From assembly GCA_951799405.1 (NCBI GenBank), contig OX637350.1, forward strand, positions 3,147,852-3,211,851: 64,000 nt of DNA, read 5' to 3'. Source of the DNA: Agapetus fuscipes (Eukaryota; Arthropoda; Insecta; Trichoptera; Glossosomatidae). Both the position numbers and the translations under genes were made by a program. Below, in pieces: positions 33,180-43,290 of the stretch; position 1 is the first letter of the stretch; each line of letters starts with the position of its first letter. Below the pieces are notes generated by a model. It was not told the DNA's origin. It saw only the letters and a program-made list of their open reading frames with translations, and did not search any database.

Positions 33180-33518
33180 GTCCGGTCGATAGCTCAGTTG
33201 GTAGAGTGCTCGCATACTACCCCGTGAGCTCGGGTTCGAATCCCACCGAGGGTGTCAGAAATGATTTCCTATTTCGGTGTTTATTTCAAACCCCATAATA
33301 AAATTACCGGCAAGGTTTACTCAGCCTTCACAAGAAATGAGTACCAGCCCCCTCGGGAGCTGGGAAAACCCCCACTTCAACTGAAGTGGTTGGCGTAAGG
33401 CCGGCCCCCTTACCTGTAAAAATAAATAGGTTCAACTCGCCACATGCGACCCCTTCGGGGATAACGCGGCAAGAAGTTACACTATATGTGTAGCTTAGTT
33501 GCGTTAGTTGCGTTGCGT
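33180..33518 (+). repeat. B-SINE, most complete copy
   Basis: tRNA-like head with A box tagctcagttgg at 33190-33201 and B box ggttcgaatcc at 33233-33243, as required for an internal RNA polymerase III promoter. The body contains acttcaactgaagt, and the 3' end is ctatatgtgtagcttagttg followed by a short cgttagttgcgttgcg tail. Such tails are typical of SINEs moved by RTE-type LINEs. Confidence 0.92.
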
Positions 33519-33626
33519 TACTGTGTATTTTATCTATTGTGTATCATTCCCTATAAAAGCTGCAGAAAATTAGTTTTATATTGAAATACAGTGTGAAAAG
33601 AAAACGCATTTTTAAAAGACATAAGT

Positions 33627-33775
33627 TCCTTGACTTATAGGTTGGTATGAGGCTGGCCACCCATAGGTACTGTAAAAAAATGTTCATTTTGACAATGTCA
33701 CCCCTGTTTCAGAGAAGGTTGGAAAGAGTTGCAGGGTTTATATTCATTTGAGATTGGGTTTTTATGCTGTAAGTC
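33627..33775 (+). repeat. A-unit, 5' half
   Basis: Runs from ttccttgacttataggttgg to gggtttttatgctgtaagtc, then family E sequence begins. Confidence 0.8.
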
Positions 33776-33779
33776 ACTT

Positions 33780-34090
33780 GTTTGGCTTATGTCCATCAGA
33801 GGTAGTTTCAAATGAGCAATCTTTGTATGCGTATTGCGTAATGTGTCTCATGAAAACTGGAAAATAATTTTAAAATATTTAAAACAACTCTCGCATTATC
33901 TTGTTTTACTTTTTTTCTTGGCTCAGATTGTGTAGAATGCGTTTCTTTAAAGACCATTCTATTGAAAGGTCATCTTTGAATTAAATGGCAGATAAGAATC
34001 ACATTCTACACAATCTGAGCTAAGAAAAAAAAGTAAAACAAGATGAAGTGAGAGTTGTTTTAAATATAGATAAGCCAAACCTGTGGGGGA
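33780..34090 (+). repeat. Repeat family E with an inverted duplication
   Basis: Colinear with the copies at 2047 and 19110. The segment 33866-33945 is repeated in inverse at 33996-34065 (cagattgtgtagaatg against cattctacacaatctg), so this copy can fold into a 70-bp hairpin. Confidence 0.75.
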
Positions 34091-34936
34091 GACTAAATAC
34101 CACTCTGTAAATTACAGATTGTACCAAAATGCGTGACAAAGATGAGGGCTCCATAAATAATTTATTCTGTTCATTTTAAATTGATGATGATGATAATTTC
34201 TTTATCAGCGCCATTTCGTAACTCAATGTCACTCCAAGGGCGCTTAGTAGTTTACCTACTGGGCGAAAAAGTGTGTCTTCATCCTCCTCTTTAGCTCCTC
34301 AATCGTCCTAGACCTCCGGATTTCTGGTGATAGTAATTAGTTATGATCCTGACACAAAAATCCCATAAGTAGGAGGAGAATTAACCTAATGGCTATAAAA
34401 TAACTTTCGCACGCCAATTCAACTGTTTCGTAGAAAACACAGAACAAACTGCATTCCAGTAGCTTAGATGTACACAATGTAATAGTCTAAGACCTATCCT
34501 TCACTAGGAAATGAGTGCATTATGCAGCGATTATACTAAATATCCTTGTGTGCAATTTTAGTCGCTGCCGTACTTACGTGTTGATAATGATGATAATAGC
34601 AGGATTATTCACAACACGTTTAATCTGTAGCTCATCCATGGATCATCGTTTTTTTGTATGGAAATTTCAAGGCTGAGCCATGGATTTGCTGTGTGTGAAT
34701 AACAACGTAAATTATGTGCAGGAGCTGCGGCTTCACTCCTTGCCATGTGATGGATGGAGCACCATAAGACTATATATAAGTAGATGATCAAGGTAGAGTC
34801 ATCTAAGCTTCCTGGGTCTTGCTGGAACATGCATGCATGCAGATAGACCACAAAAACACGGAGGGACATGTTCTCGAGACATGCATCACATCCAGGTCCG
34901 CATTAAGGACGGTTTGAACGGTGCGACCGAACAAGG
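34091..34936. other. Intergenic, no gene recognised
   Basis: The open frame at 34609-34869 (minus) lacks domains. 34895-34936 (aggtccgcattaaggacgg) resembles the terminus of the mE element. Confidence 0.45.
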
Positions 34937-35105
34937 GCTGGAAGTCTCATAACCACGGTAATTCTTACCTACCGAATATCGGTAATATTTGTATGAAGAC
35001 TGAAGATCAGCTGTTCGCTTACGGCCATCTTGGATTGTCAGGTCTTCATACAAATATTACCGATATTTTGTAGGTAAGAATTACCGTAGCGATGAGACTT
35101 CCAGC
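34937..35105. mobile_element. Palindromic MITE-like hairpin
   Basis: Arms of about 65 bp (gctggaagtctcat, cacggtaattcttacctac, atcggtaatatttgtatg) at 34937-35000 are mirrored at 35042-35105 with a 41-bp loop. Confidence 0.7.
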
Positions 35106-35535
35106 TCAGGGCTCCCGCGTCCCAGGGGTGTATATCGTATTGTATTTTCGAAATATATTAGAAAAATACAATTCAAAGATTTTTTCAAGATAAATTTGTA
35201 TATAAATAGATAGATAAATAATATGTAGATAAATTTTTAAGGCATTCACGACCAAGAGGGACCCCAAAGACTCCAAAGAAATCAGATAAAGAAAATATTT
35301 ACTTTTAATTTCTTTCGAGTCCTTATAAAAATGGGCATACGAAATTTTGCTAACCATATTTTTTTACCAAAAGTACAAGATGAAGCTCGCTCCAACAAGT
35401 GTCATAGACCTCCCCAACAGGTTTCCTAACAAATATAGTTTTTGGTGAGCGTAAATAGAGGAGGGGGGGGGGGTTGGGGGCCCTTGACTTTCTCCGCACC
35501 AGGGCCCCCAGTGCTCTTAATCCGTGCCTGATCAC
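35103..35535 (-). mobile_element. mE MITE, copy 1
   Basis: Shares, in reverse orientation, a series of segments with 57190-57815: aggcattcacgaccaagagg, caagtgtcatagacctcccc, gcaccagggcccccagtg and a terminal cttaatccgtgcctg. A run of 13 G lies at about 35462-35475. No coding capacity. Confidence 0.55.
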
Positions 35536-35915
35536 GTCAGTCTAGGAACAAAACATCGAAAGCAGTTCCTGTTTTGTACCGCAAGAATACAACTCAACCA
35601 TTGCGTTCACCAAAAAATACATGGTAACTGAATCAGCATGTGCTGCGAACGTTTTAGTTTACGTATATTTTTGGTTGAGTTTAAACGCTTGTTGTGCGCT
35701 AGACTTGTTCATGTTTGTTGTGAATCTTAAATCTCAGGAATGGACAAGGTCGGGGAACATTGTACGTAGCTGGCCGTACCAGAACATGGTTGCGTGAGGT
35801 TCCAGCAAATTCTATAGATTGTACGGTATACGGTACGTAGACTGATTAATCAAAGGTTTTGAATACAGCAAAAGTATCAAAGGTTTGTTCCTGCCATTAA
35901 TGAATATTCTTTAAG
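35536..35915. repeat. Family G palindrome, then unassigned DNA
   Basis: 35575-35700 has aactcaaccattgcgttcac and, inverted, ttggttgagtttaaacgctt. 35701-35915 shows nothing recognised. Confidence 0.4.
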
Positions 35916-36147
35916 TCCGGTCGATAGCTCAGTCGGTAGAGTGCTTGCATTCCATGCCGTGAGCTCGGGTTCGAATCCCACCGAGGGTGTCAGAAATGAT
36001 TTCCCGTTTCGGTGTTTATTTCAAACCCCAAAATAAAATACCGGCAAGGTTTACTCGGCCTTCACAAGAAATGAGTACCAGCCCCCTCGGGAGCTGGGAA
36101 ACCCCGACTGCAACTGAAGTGGTTGGCGTAAGGCCGGCCCTCTTAAT
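35916..36147 (+). repeat. B-SINE, 3'-truncated
   Basis: Intact head and body to gcgtaaggccggccctctta, then an abrupt junction with the (atcta)n tail of an inverted A-unit. Confidence 0.9.
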
Positions 36148-36405
36148 CTAATCTAATCTAATCTAATCTGCAAAGATATATATCATTTAAGATTTATATT
36201 AAATGCATTCCCACAAGCAGACATGTATAATTTCGCGCTAACACATACCGCATGTGGACCTACAATATAAAAATCCAATCTCAAATGAACATAAGCTCTG
36301 CAACTCTTACCGTCCTTCCCTGAAACAGGGGTGACATTGGCATAGTGAACCATTTTTTACAGTATGGGTGGTCAGCCGCATACCAACCTATAAGTCAAGG
36401 AACAA
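36148..36405 (-). repeat. A-unit, tail of the LINE-A at 36502
   Basis: Full-length, with four clean aatct repeats at its 3' end. Confidence 0.9.
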
Positions 36406-36501
36406 ACGTCGCAAATTACATTTTTTAAATCGATAAACAATAATATAAACATGGACACTAAAAAAAACTAAATCATAAAACCAATTTCACTTTAATAAAC
36501 C

Positions 36502-37083
36502 CTAGCCGCCAACATTACAGATCGACCGCCATTTCTTTCTATCCTTACATACTTCTTTCATTTCCTCCAGAGTCATAACCTTCTTCATACAAGCTCTTCT
36601 TTTATTATGACTCTGGATATTCCATTCATTCGCAATTTCGGATATTTGGTCCATCCATACCTTTCTCGGTCTTCCTCTACCACGACATCCATCTATTCTA
36701 CCAACATATACTTTCTTCGTCAGTCTTTCCTCATTCATTCTCTCCATATGCCCAAACCATCTTAACAAACTTCTTTTAATCTTCACTTTCACACTTTCTC
36801 TTGCACCACATTCTTCTCTTACAGAATCATTCCTCACCCTGTCACTCCGTTTTTTCCCAATCATACTTCTTAGAAAGTCCATTTCAACAGTATGGACTTT
36901 GCTAATTTCACTTTCATTCACCGTCCAGGCTTCGCTTCCATACATCAAGGTGGGTAAAAGTATGCCACCGTGTACCGCCAATCGAGCATTTTTAGATATG
37001 CTTTGATTTTTGGCGATACAAGCTGTGGCACCCAGTACACACCTGCCTTTCATTACTCTTCTTTCAAGTTCACCTGTCATTCT
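36502..37083 (-). pseudogene. LINE-A: RTE-like ORF2 C-terminus, 5'-truncated
   Basis: About 190 open codons: MTGELERRVMKG, LMYGSEAWTVNE, MIGKKRSDRVRND, WFGHMERMNEERLTKKVYV, RGRGRPRKVWMDQI and DRKKWRSICNVGG, stop. Nearly the same protein as at 8680-9322. No stops. The RT catalytic core is missing. An A-unit follows about 95 bp after the stop in the same orientation. The 5' side ends at 37083 against unrelated sequence. Confidence 0.85.
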
Positions 37084-37117
37084 TACCTGTGAGCATATAA
37101 AAGCTTAAAATTTAAAC

Positions 37118-38108
37118 GCAACTGCATTCCACGAAGGGTTTCGCATGTGGCAAGTGGAACCTATTTCTTTTTACAGGCAAGGGGGCCGACTTTTTTTTAA
37201 AAAAATTTTTTAATTAAGGAAGCAAACAGTCATAATACAATTACGAGTATTATAATGTTGATAAAAATTAAATAAATTTAGACCTTGAGATCCATAGGAA
37301 TATTACAATTGTTAGAATTACAAGATAAAGACAATACAACTAAAATTGAAATGAAAATAAAATAATGTCATAAAAGAAAGGGGATAAAGAACAAGTTATT
37401 AAAAACAGTTATCGGATTATTCTTTAAAAGCATATTTCTCGCACCATATTTCGAAACAAATGTAGGGAATTTGAGAAAATGTCGACATCTGTAAGATTTG
37501 TGTGTAGATGCGCGTCTGAAAAATGAATTATTTGCATAGTTGGTACTGCAGATAGGAATGTGGAATGTGGAATGTTTTTATTGTGACGAGAGGATATTCG
37601 AGGGACTTTCAGTAAGACGTTTTCTAAAAGAAGCGAAGAATTTATATGATTATTAATTATTTTGTACAGAAAAATTACATCTAAAAACCTGCGTCTACTC
37701 TCAAGTGTAGCTAGACCATGCCGATCAGTTGAAGTATTATAGTCTGTGTAATTGTTTCCTGTCCGAAAGTCTAATGATTTCATTAATTTATTTTGTAATT
37801 TCTCAATTCGGTCAATGTCAACTGCATACTGCGGGTTCCAGACCACACTTCCAAACTCCAAAATACTCCGAACAAATGCAAAGAAAGACCTTACGCCAAT
37901 CACTTCGGTTGAAGTGGGGGCTTACCAGCTCCCGTCGAGGCTGGTACTCCTTTCTTGTGAAGGCTGAGTAAGCCTTGCCGGTATTTTATTTTGGATTTTG
38001 AAATAAATACCGAAACGGGAAATCATTTCTGAAACCCTCTGTGGGAATCGCAATCCGAGCTCTCGGCATGGAATGCAAGCACTCGACCAACTGAGATATC
38101 GACCGGAC
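37118..38108 (-). repeat. B-SINE split by a jockey-like LINE
   Basis: The 3' part is at 37118-37192 and the remainder, including the tRNA-like head, at 37891-38108. The two parts join within the caagggggccggccttacgc segment when the LINE is removed. Confidence 0.85.
37193..37890 (-). pseudogene. Jockey-like LINE ORF2 C-terminus with A-rich tail
   Basis: The minus-strand frame (37903 to 37424) reads FVRSILEFGSVVWNPQYAVD, IDRIEKLQNKLMKSL, GLATLESRRRFLDVIFLYKI and SRHNKN. This is the typical post-RT region of jockey-clade elements (S-x-LE[FY]GS-x-VWNP, IE-x-x-Q, L-x-x-RR, DxxFLYK). The first few codons of the open frame belong to the flanking SINE. Ends in an A-rich tail (T-rich at 37193 on the + strand). 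5'-truncated; endonuclease and RT core missing. Confidence 0.85.
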
Positions 38109-38109
38109 T

Positions 38110-38726
38110 GAAAATATGAAAGGTTCCGAAATACAGTTTGGTGCATTTTTTAATAAGTTTTGAGGGAAGAAGTTGTTTTTTTTTTGTTTCTTGCAATACT
38201 ATAATAAAAACAAACAAACAAAAACTTGGCTTATAATTTAATACTTGAAAATATGCGAAATGAATCAAAATGTCGGAGAATAAAAAAGTGTAGGTAAACA
38301 AAGTATGCACAAGTTGGAACTTAGCTATAATATTTAACCTTAAAACACTTTTAACAAATACTAAAATTTGACTTGACATTGGTCAATTCACTGCAAATTA
38401 GATTGAGCCATGTATTATTTGGTGGCACGCAAAAAAGCAACACAAAAAGGCAATTAGGCTGACTTGTAATTAAGGAAGAGTTATGACTTCCAACGGCCGA
38501 CACGTTTTTTTACTGATCAAATTAAGACTCATTAACATCCATAGCTTTTATCATCTATTGTAAGTACTTGTAATTACTTGCTTGTGTGACTTGACTAATG
38601 AAGCTGCAATGGTACATTCTTGATTTATAATCTAAGTTGCAAAAATATATATAATCAATATTGAAGGAGAGAGGATAGTTGGAATAAATTGATCCTATGA
38701 GGTCTGGAACAAGAAGAAGAAAGATA
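38110..38726. other. Intergenic, no gene recognised
   Basis: The open frame at 38023-38379 (minus) overlaps a B-SINE and has no domain. A stray A-unit 3' end sits at about 38624-38660. Confidence 0.5.
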
Positions 38727-39150
38727 TATATTCAGTAATCTAAGTTACTAAAATATGTCAACATTTAAGATTCATATTTAATAAGACATATTCAAACAGA
38801 CATGGGTAGGTTTGGGTTTGTACATGCTGCATGGGTATTGACAAAATAAAAACCCAAATCTCTGTAACTGTAACTGTGTCGCCATTTTGCTAGGGGTGGC
38901 CAGAACCTCTGCAGAGCTGCCTCCATTTTTTCCTATCCTGACATAACTACCTCTTTCAATACATTCATATCCATCACCTTTTTCATGCATTTTCTTCTTT
39001 TACGCTCACTTTGTTCACAAATCTCAAATCAACAAAATATGTAAGTCCTTTAACTCTTGCCGCCCTTTCCTGAAACAGGGTTGACATTTAAAAGTGTACA
39101 AAATTGCAGAGTATTGGGGTTAAGTCTTGTACTAAATAGGTCAAGGAAAA
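38727..39150 (-). repeat. A-unit split by a LINE-B tail; belongs to LINE-A at 39243
   Basis: The unit is at 38727-38862 and 39018-39150. The break is flanked by caaatctc on both sides (38855-38862 and 39018-39025), an 8-bp target duplication. Confidence 0.85.
38863..39017 (-). pseudogene. LINE-B 3' end inserted in an A-unit
   Basis: Minus-strand frame with frame defects: KKVMDMNVLKEV, then DRKKWRQLCRGSGHP, then the gacacagttacagttaca tail. About 155 bp, bounded by the caaatctc duplication, so the insertion is precisely delimited at both ends. Confidence 0.85.
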
Positions 39151-39242
39151 ATATGTAAATTACACTTTACAAAGTATGTAAAACAATTAATTAATAAATA
39201 ATAATAATAAAATGGGATGGAATTGAACATTAACAATTGAAG

Positions 39243-39345
39243 AGTCCCGCCAACATTACAGATCAACCACAATTTTTTCTATCCTTGCATACTTATCTCG
39301 AATCATCCAGATTCATCCAGAGTCATTATCTTTCACGATCCTCTA
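39243..39345 (-). pseudogene. LINE-A ORF C-terminus, decayed
   Basis: Minus strand shows MTLDESG, a small duplication, CKDRKNCG-like and LICNVGG. Its A-unit lies downstream at 39150-38727. Confidence 0.65.
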
Positions 39346-39567
39346 AAATATAAATCTAAATCTAAGCTGCAAAGATATGTATCATTTGAGATTCATATAA
39401 AATGCATTTCCACAAGCAGACATGCATAATTTCGCGCTTACACATGCCGCATGTGGACCTACAATACGAAAACCCAATCTCAAATGAACATAAGCCCTGC
39501 AACTCTTACCGACCTTCCCTGAAACAGGGGGGACATTGGCAAAGTGAACCACTTTTTACAGTTTCAT
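39343..39567 (-). repeat. A-unit
   Basis: Near-complete copy stopping at gtgaaccactttttacagt. Confidence 0.85.
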
Positions 39568-39922
39568 GATCCTCACAAATGAAATAAAACAAACGGAAAA
39601 GGGAAATTTATTTCCCTAATTTTTTTGCCACCTTAGAATTTCTTAGCGTGTATATTAAAGTATAAGGAATTATTTTATACGTTGAAAAACACAGATAAGT
39701 ATTATATTTTATATGCGAAGGACACACGTTGATTAGTTTATAGCTTAGGGCGTCTTTGTATGCATTGGAGTCGAATCCCATAATCACAACATTCATCTTT
39801 ATTCTTTACCATACATGGCGTTACACTCATTTATACAATTCTGTAATATACTAAAATAGTCGTTACTCACTAGTTGCATTGGCACATACAATATCGTCAT
39901 CTATGCATACTAATAGTTAACT

Positions 39923-40240
39923 TGGACCGGTCCGTGGTCCAGTGGCAACACTTCGAACTCCTAAATGGAAGGTTGTGGATTCGGATCTCGGCGGAGCACA
40001 AAAAATATACCATTTATATTTCCAAATATGCTCGTCGCTGGGTTGAAAAAAAATCATTAAGCCTTTACCAAAGACCGGTCACTCCAGCCTTACAGCAACT
40101 GGGCTTTGCTTGAGTATTGGCGCTTTGTAGCGACGACCAAGCTCGTACACCTCTGCGGCACTAGGACAAGAGTGTTATATACCCCTAGAGCCTCTTGAAT
40201 CTAGGGAGTCTCCCGTACAGGATTTCTTTAAAAAAAAAGC
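39923..40240 (+). repeat. C-SINE lacking the 5S head
   Basis: Begins at ggaccggtccgtggtccag, so the copy starts in the tRNA-like part. Body, ctagggagtctcccgtacag end and A-rich tail are present. Confidence 0.85.
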
Positions 40241-40281
40241 TATACCCACTTATATTTATACTAATACTTGTACTATTAGTT

Positions 40282-40515
40282 CATTCGCTAATAGGTTGAT
40301 ATGAGTCTGACTATCCATGCTTTTAAAATTTGGTTCACTTCTACCAATGCCACCTCGGTTTCAGAGAAAGGCGGCACGAGTTGTAAGATTGATATTTATA
40401 GGAGGTTTGGTTTATTTTGCAACAACACATTCGGCATAAATAAGCGCAAACTTACCTAATATGCATGTGGGCATGCACCTAATCTTAAATTTTAAAACAT
40501 TTTTGAGGCTTGGAT
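40282..40515 (+). repeat. A-unit, diverged
   Basis: From ataggttgatatgagtctga to gaggcttggattgtgaac. Confidence 0.75.
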
Positions 40516-42010
40516 TGTGAACATTTTTTTTAAAAGAGATCAAAATGATACGGACAGTAGAGTGGCAAGAGAGCAATTCGCTGAGTAACACTTATAAACT
40601 AAACAGTGATTGTGACAAATGGTGAATTAAATTGCGAAAAATAAATGATGTAAAAATAAATTATGGCATATATAACTAAAAAAAATTAAAAAATAATCCA
40701 GCAGAAAATGTAACAATAAAAAAATCTTTAGGCAGCGTATACAGATATTACTTTAACCTCACGAAACTTCACAAACCATAGTATTCAACGTTAACAAAGT
40801 AACAAGGGATAGGGCGAGCGCATCTCCTGGTAGATTCACACACACCATAGACAATGCCCGCTCAAGGAGAGATGGGCAGGCAGATTGATTACTAGAACCA
40901 CCTTATTATTTCATTGAAGGTTTTTTTAATGTTCTCCGGTCACGCCCCCTTGGTTTACTCATAAATTCAACGAAACGTCAGCCCTTCTGTGCGCAGTCCT
41001 GTGAACCTCAGGTAACCTTATTTCAAACTGCAATATTTTTTATCAAGCATCGATCTGTTTAAAAAAACGGAGACGGTTCTGGAGAGGCCATGTAGACAGC
41101 ATAATTAATGAAGAAAGTTTTGCGAATATGTGATTGTGTGTTTTTACTTGTGTTTAAATAATTGTTCCATGATGTGAGTATTTGCTCGCATATTGTAAAT
41201 ATAATATTCTGGCAAAACCACGCATGTTCCAGTCCCCAATGTTTAAAAAAACATATATATGCCATGCTATAAAAAGGGCGAAAGCTGTCTGTAGCGTTAG
41301 GTTCGTATCGAAGCTGTCGAGCTAATGAGTAGTCAAGGGACCACAGCGTTACCTGAACTTGGTAAAAATTGGACTAACGTCGCCATTTTGTACAACGTCA
41401 TTTTTTATTGTTCAATGTAATGTTAGCTGAATTGCTAAAAATTGAGTATTTTCTTAAAGAAAAACAAAATAATACCCATTGGTTATATAAGTTTAAAGAC
41501 CGCAAAGTCATGACAGCGTCCTGCTTTAGCTATTATCTCTTCAATTCATTTAATGCGGTGTACATCTGTAAATGCGTCGCTTATTTGGATTTCTTTATGT
41601 TCTTTACAACATAAGTATTATTTTATTCTCATCTCCTTGCAGCTTTGCTATCTCTCCGAAGTTTCATTCCCCAAGTACACACAATATCCTTCAACATTGC
41701 CTTTTAATTGTTTACCCATAAAATAAGCGCTGTTGATCTTGATTGCACATCCATGCGTCCCTACTTTATCTATACTTATCTACTGGTTGGTGGGTTTATG
41801 TAGGAAGCCGGATCCATTTCAATCTAATCTCTACGTCAACAGGACTCTGTGTTTTATTAGAAAATGTAGGAAAACATGCGACATCTGTGCACGCAAATCT
41901 AAATGTTTTTGCGTCTTGAATTAAGAATTGTTTTCGCATAAAAATAACGATTAGTTCATTAAAATTATATAAATGTGACATTCATATTTTTTTATCGATG
42001 CTTGTGGACA
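40516..42010. other. Intergenic, no gene recognised
   Basis: No supported gene. 41268-41300 shares gggcgaaagctgtctgtagc with about 9570. Confidence 0.5.
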
Positions 42011-42016
42011 TTACTC

Positions 42017-42625
42017 AAGAGAATGGCGACTAACAGAGACAAATGACTAACACAACAAGGCACTGCCTTTGTAAGAGAATGACGACCAGCAGAGACAAAT
42101 GACTAACACAACAAGGCACTGCCTTTACAAGAGAATGACGAACAGCAGAGACAAATGACTAACACAACAAGGCACTGCCTTTACAAGAGAATGACGAACA
42201 GCAGAGACAAATGACTAACACAACAAGGCACTGCCTTTACAAGAGAATGACGAACAGCAGAGACAAATGACTAACACAACAAGGCACTGCCTTTACAAGA
42301 GAATGCCGATCATCAGAGACAAATGACTAGCACAACAAGGCACTACCTCTACAAGAGAATGACGACCAGCAGAGGAAATGACTAGCACAACAAGGCACTG
42401 CCTTTACAAGAGAATGACGACCAGCAAAGGAAATGACTAGCACAATAAGGCACCGCCTTTTCAAGAGATTGGCGATCAGGAAAGACAAGACTGGTACAAG
42501 GCACTACCTCTACAAGAGAATGACGACCAGCAGAGGAAATTACTAGCACAATAAGGCACTGCCTTTTTAAGAGATTGGCGATCAGGAAAGATAAGACTGG
42601 TACAAGGCACTACCTCTACAAGATG
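42017..42625. repeat. 56-bp minisatellite, about 11 units
   Basis: Unit aagagaatgacgaacagcag, agacaaatgactaacacaac, aaggcactgcctttac. The middle units (42110-42300) are almost identical, while the last four are shorter or mutated (about 52-57 bp). No stop-free frame across the array. Confidence 0.95.
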
Positions 42626-42661
42626 ATGATGATTCTTTACTTTTAATATTTTCAAAAAACT

Positions 42662-43290
42662 TTGACAAAAATAAACAATATGATGAGATACTTTGGTCAT
42701 TTGGAAAGAATGGATAATGAACGATTGACAAAGAGTATATACACAGGAAATTTAAGCGTCAAAACGGGAAGAGGAGGATTGAGAAATCAAATTAATAAAA
42801 TTGTGGAGGCTTGGGGTATATGCAGTGAACATAAAAGTAGTATATGTATTGTTACGATTTCCTTTGGGTTCAATTCAATAATACTTTGCTCGAATTTATT
42901 TCAGAATCACATTAGGTTCACACTTAAAAAAAATTGTAGGTACTGGTGGCTTCACGGCTCGGGTAGGTATTAATGGGGTACTCCCCTCAAAAGCACTGCA
43001 ATCCGTGTTTATAGAAGACTAAAGGCTAGTCTGGCCTGACTATGCCAGAATGATCTTGGACAGACGCTTCGAGTAAACACGAGTAGGTACAACTATCAAG
43101 TACTTAGACACACAATCATAAGTAAGTACAAACACATATATATAAACTCGTACATTCGTAATAGTATGAAATATTTGATGAATATGAAGGAACTAAGAGA
43201 AATAATATGTCAGGATAGGAATAAGTGAAGAAGACTCTGCAAAGATTCTGGCTGCCCCTAGTGGAATGGCGACAGCGTTACAGTGTTGAA
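42662..43290 (+). pseudogene. LINE-B ORF C-terminus split by a solo LTR
   Basis: 42662-42849 encodes MMRYFGHLERMDNERLTKSI and INKIVEAWGICSEHKSS. 43164-43290 continues with KYLMNMKELREIICQDRNK, stop, RRLCKDSGCP and gcgacagcgttacag. These correspond to the FGHxxRM and DRKKWR segments of LINE-A/B. Stops at aataagtga and the LTR make it inactive. Confidence 0.8.
42850..43163 (+). mobile_element. Solo LTR (Ty3/gypsy-like)
   Basis: 314-bp segment starting tgttacgatttcc and ending attcgtaata, flanked by the 4-bp duplication gtat (42846-42849 and 43164-43167). TG...A ends, TGTTACG start and a 4-bp duplication fit Ty3/gypsy LTRs. The inner stretch acacacaatcataagtaag recurs at about 52850. No internal gag/pol sequence nearby, so it is a solo LTR. 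Confidence 0.7.

Noticed and set aside
33182..33253. tRNA gene (also similar sequences at 14665, 29724, 30106, 35918, 55564)
   Set aside because: Each is followed by the same ~250-bp SINE body; the cloverleaf is imperfect and the sequences are SINE heads, not tRNA genes.
42017..42625. CRISPR array (regular repeats of about 56 bp)
   Set aside because: There are no unique spacers between the repeats, the units are contiguous, and the DNA is eukaryotic.
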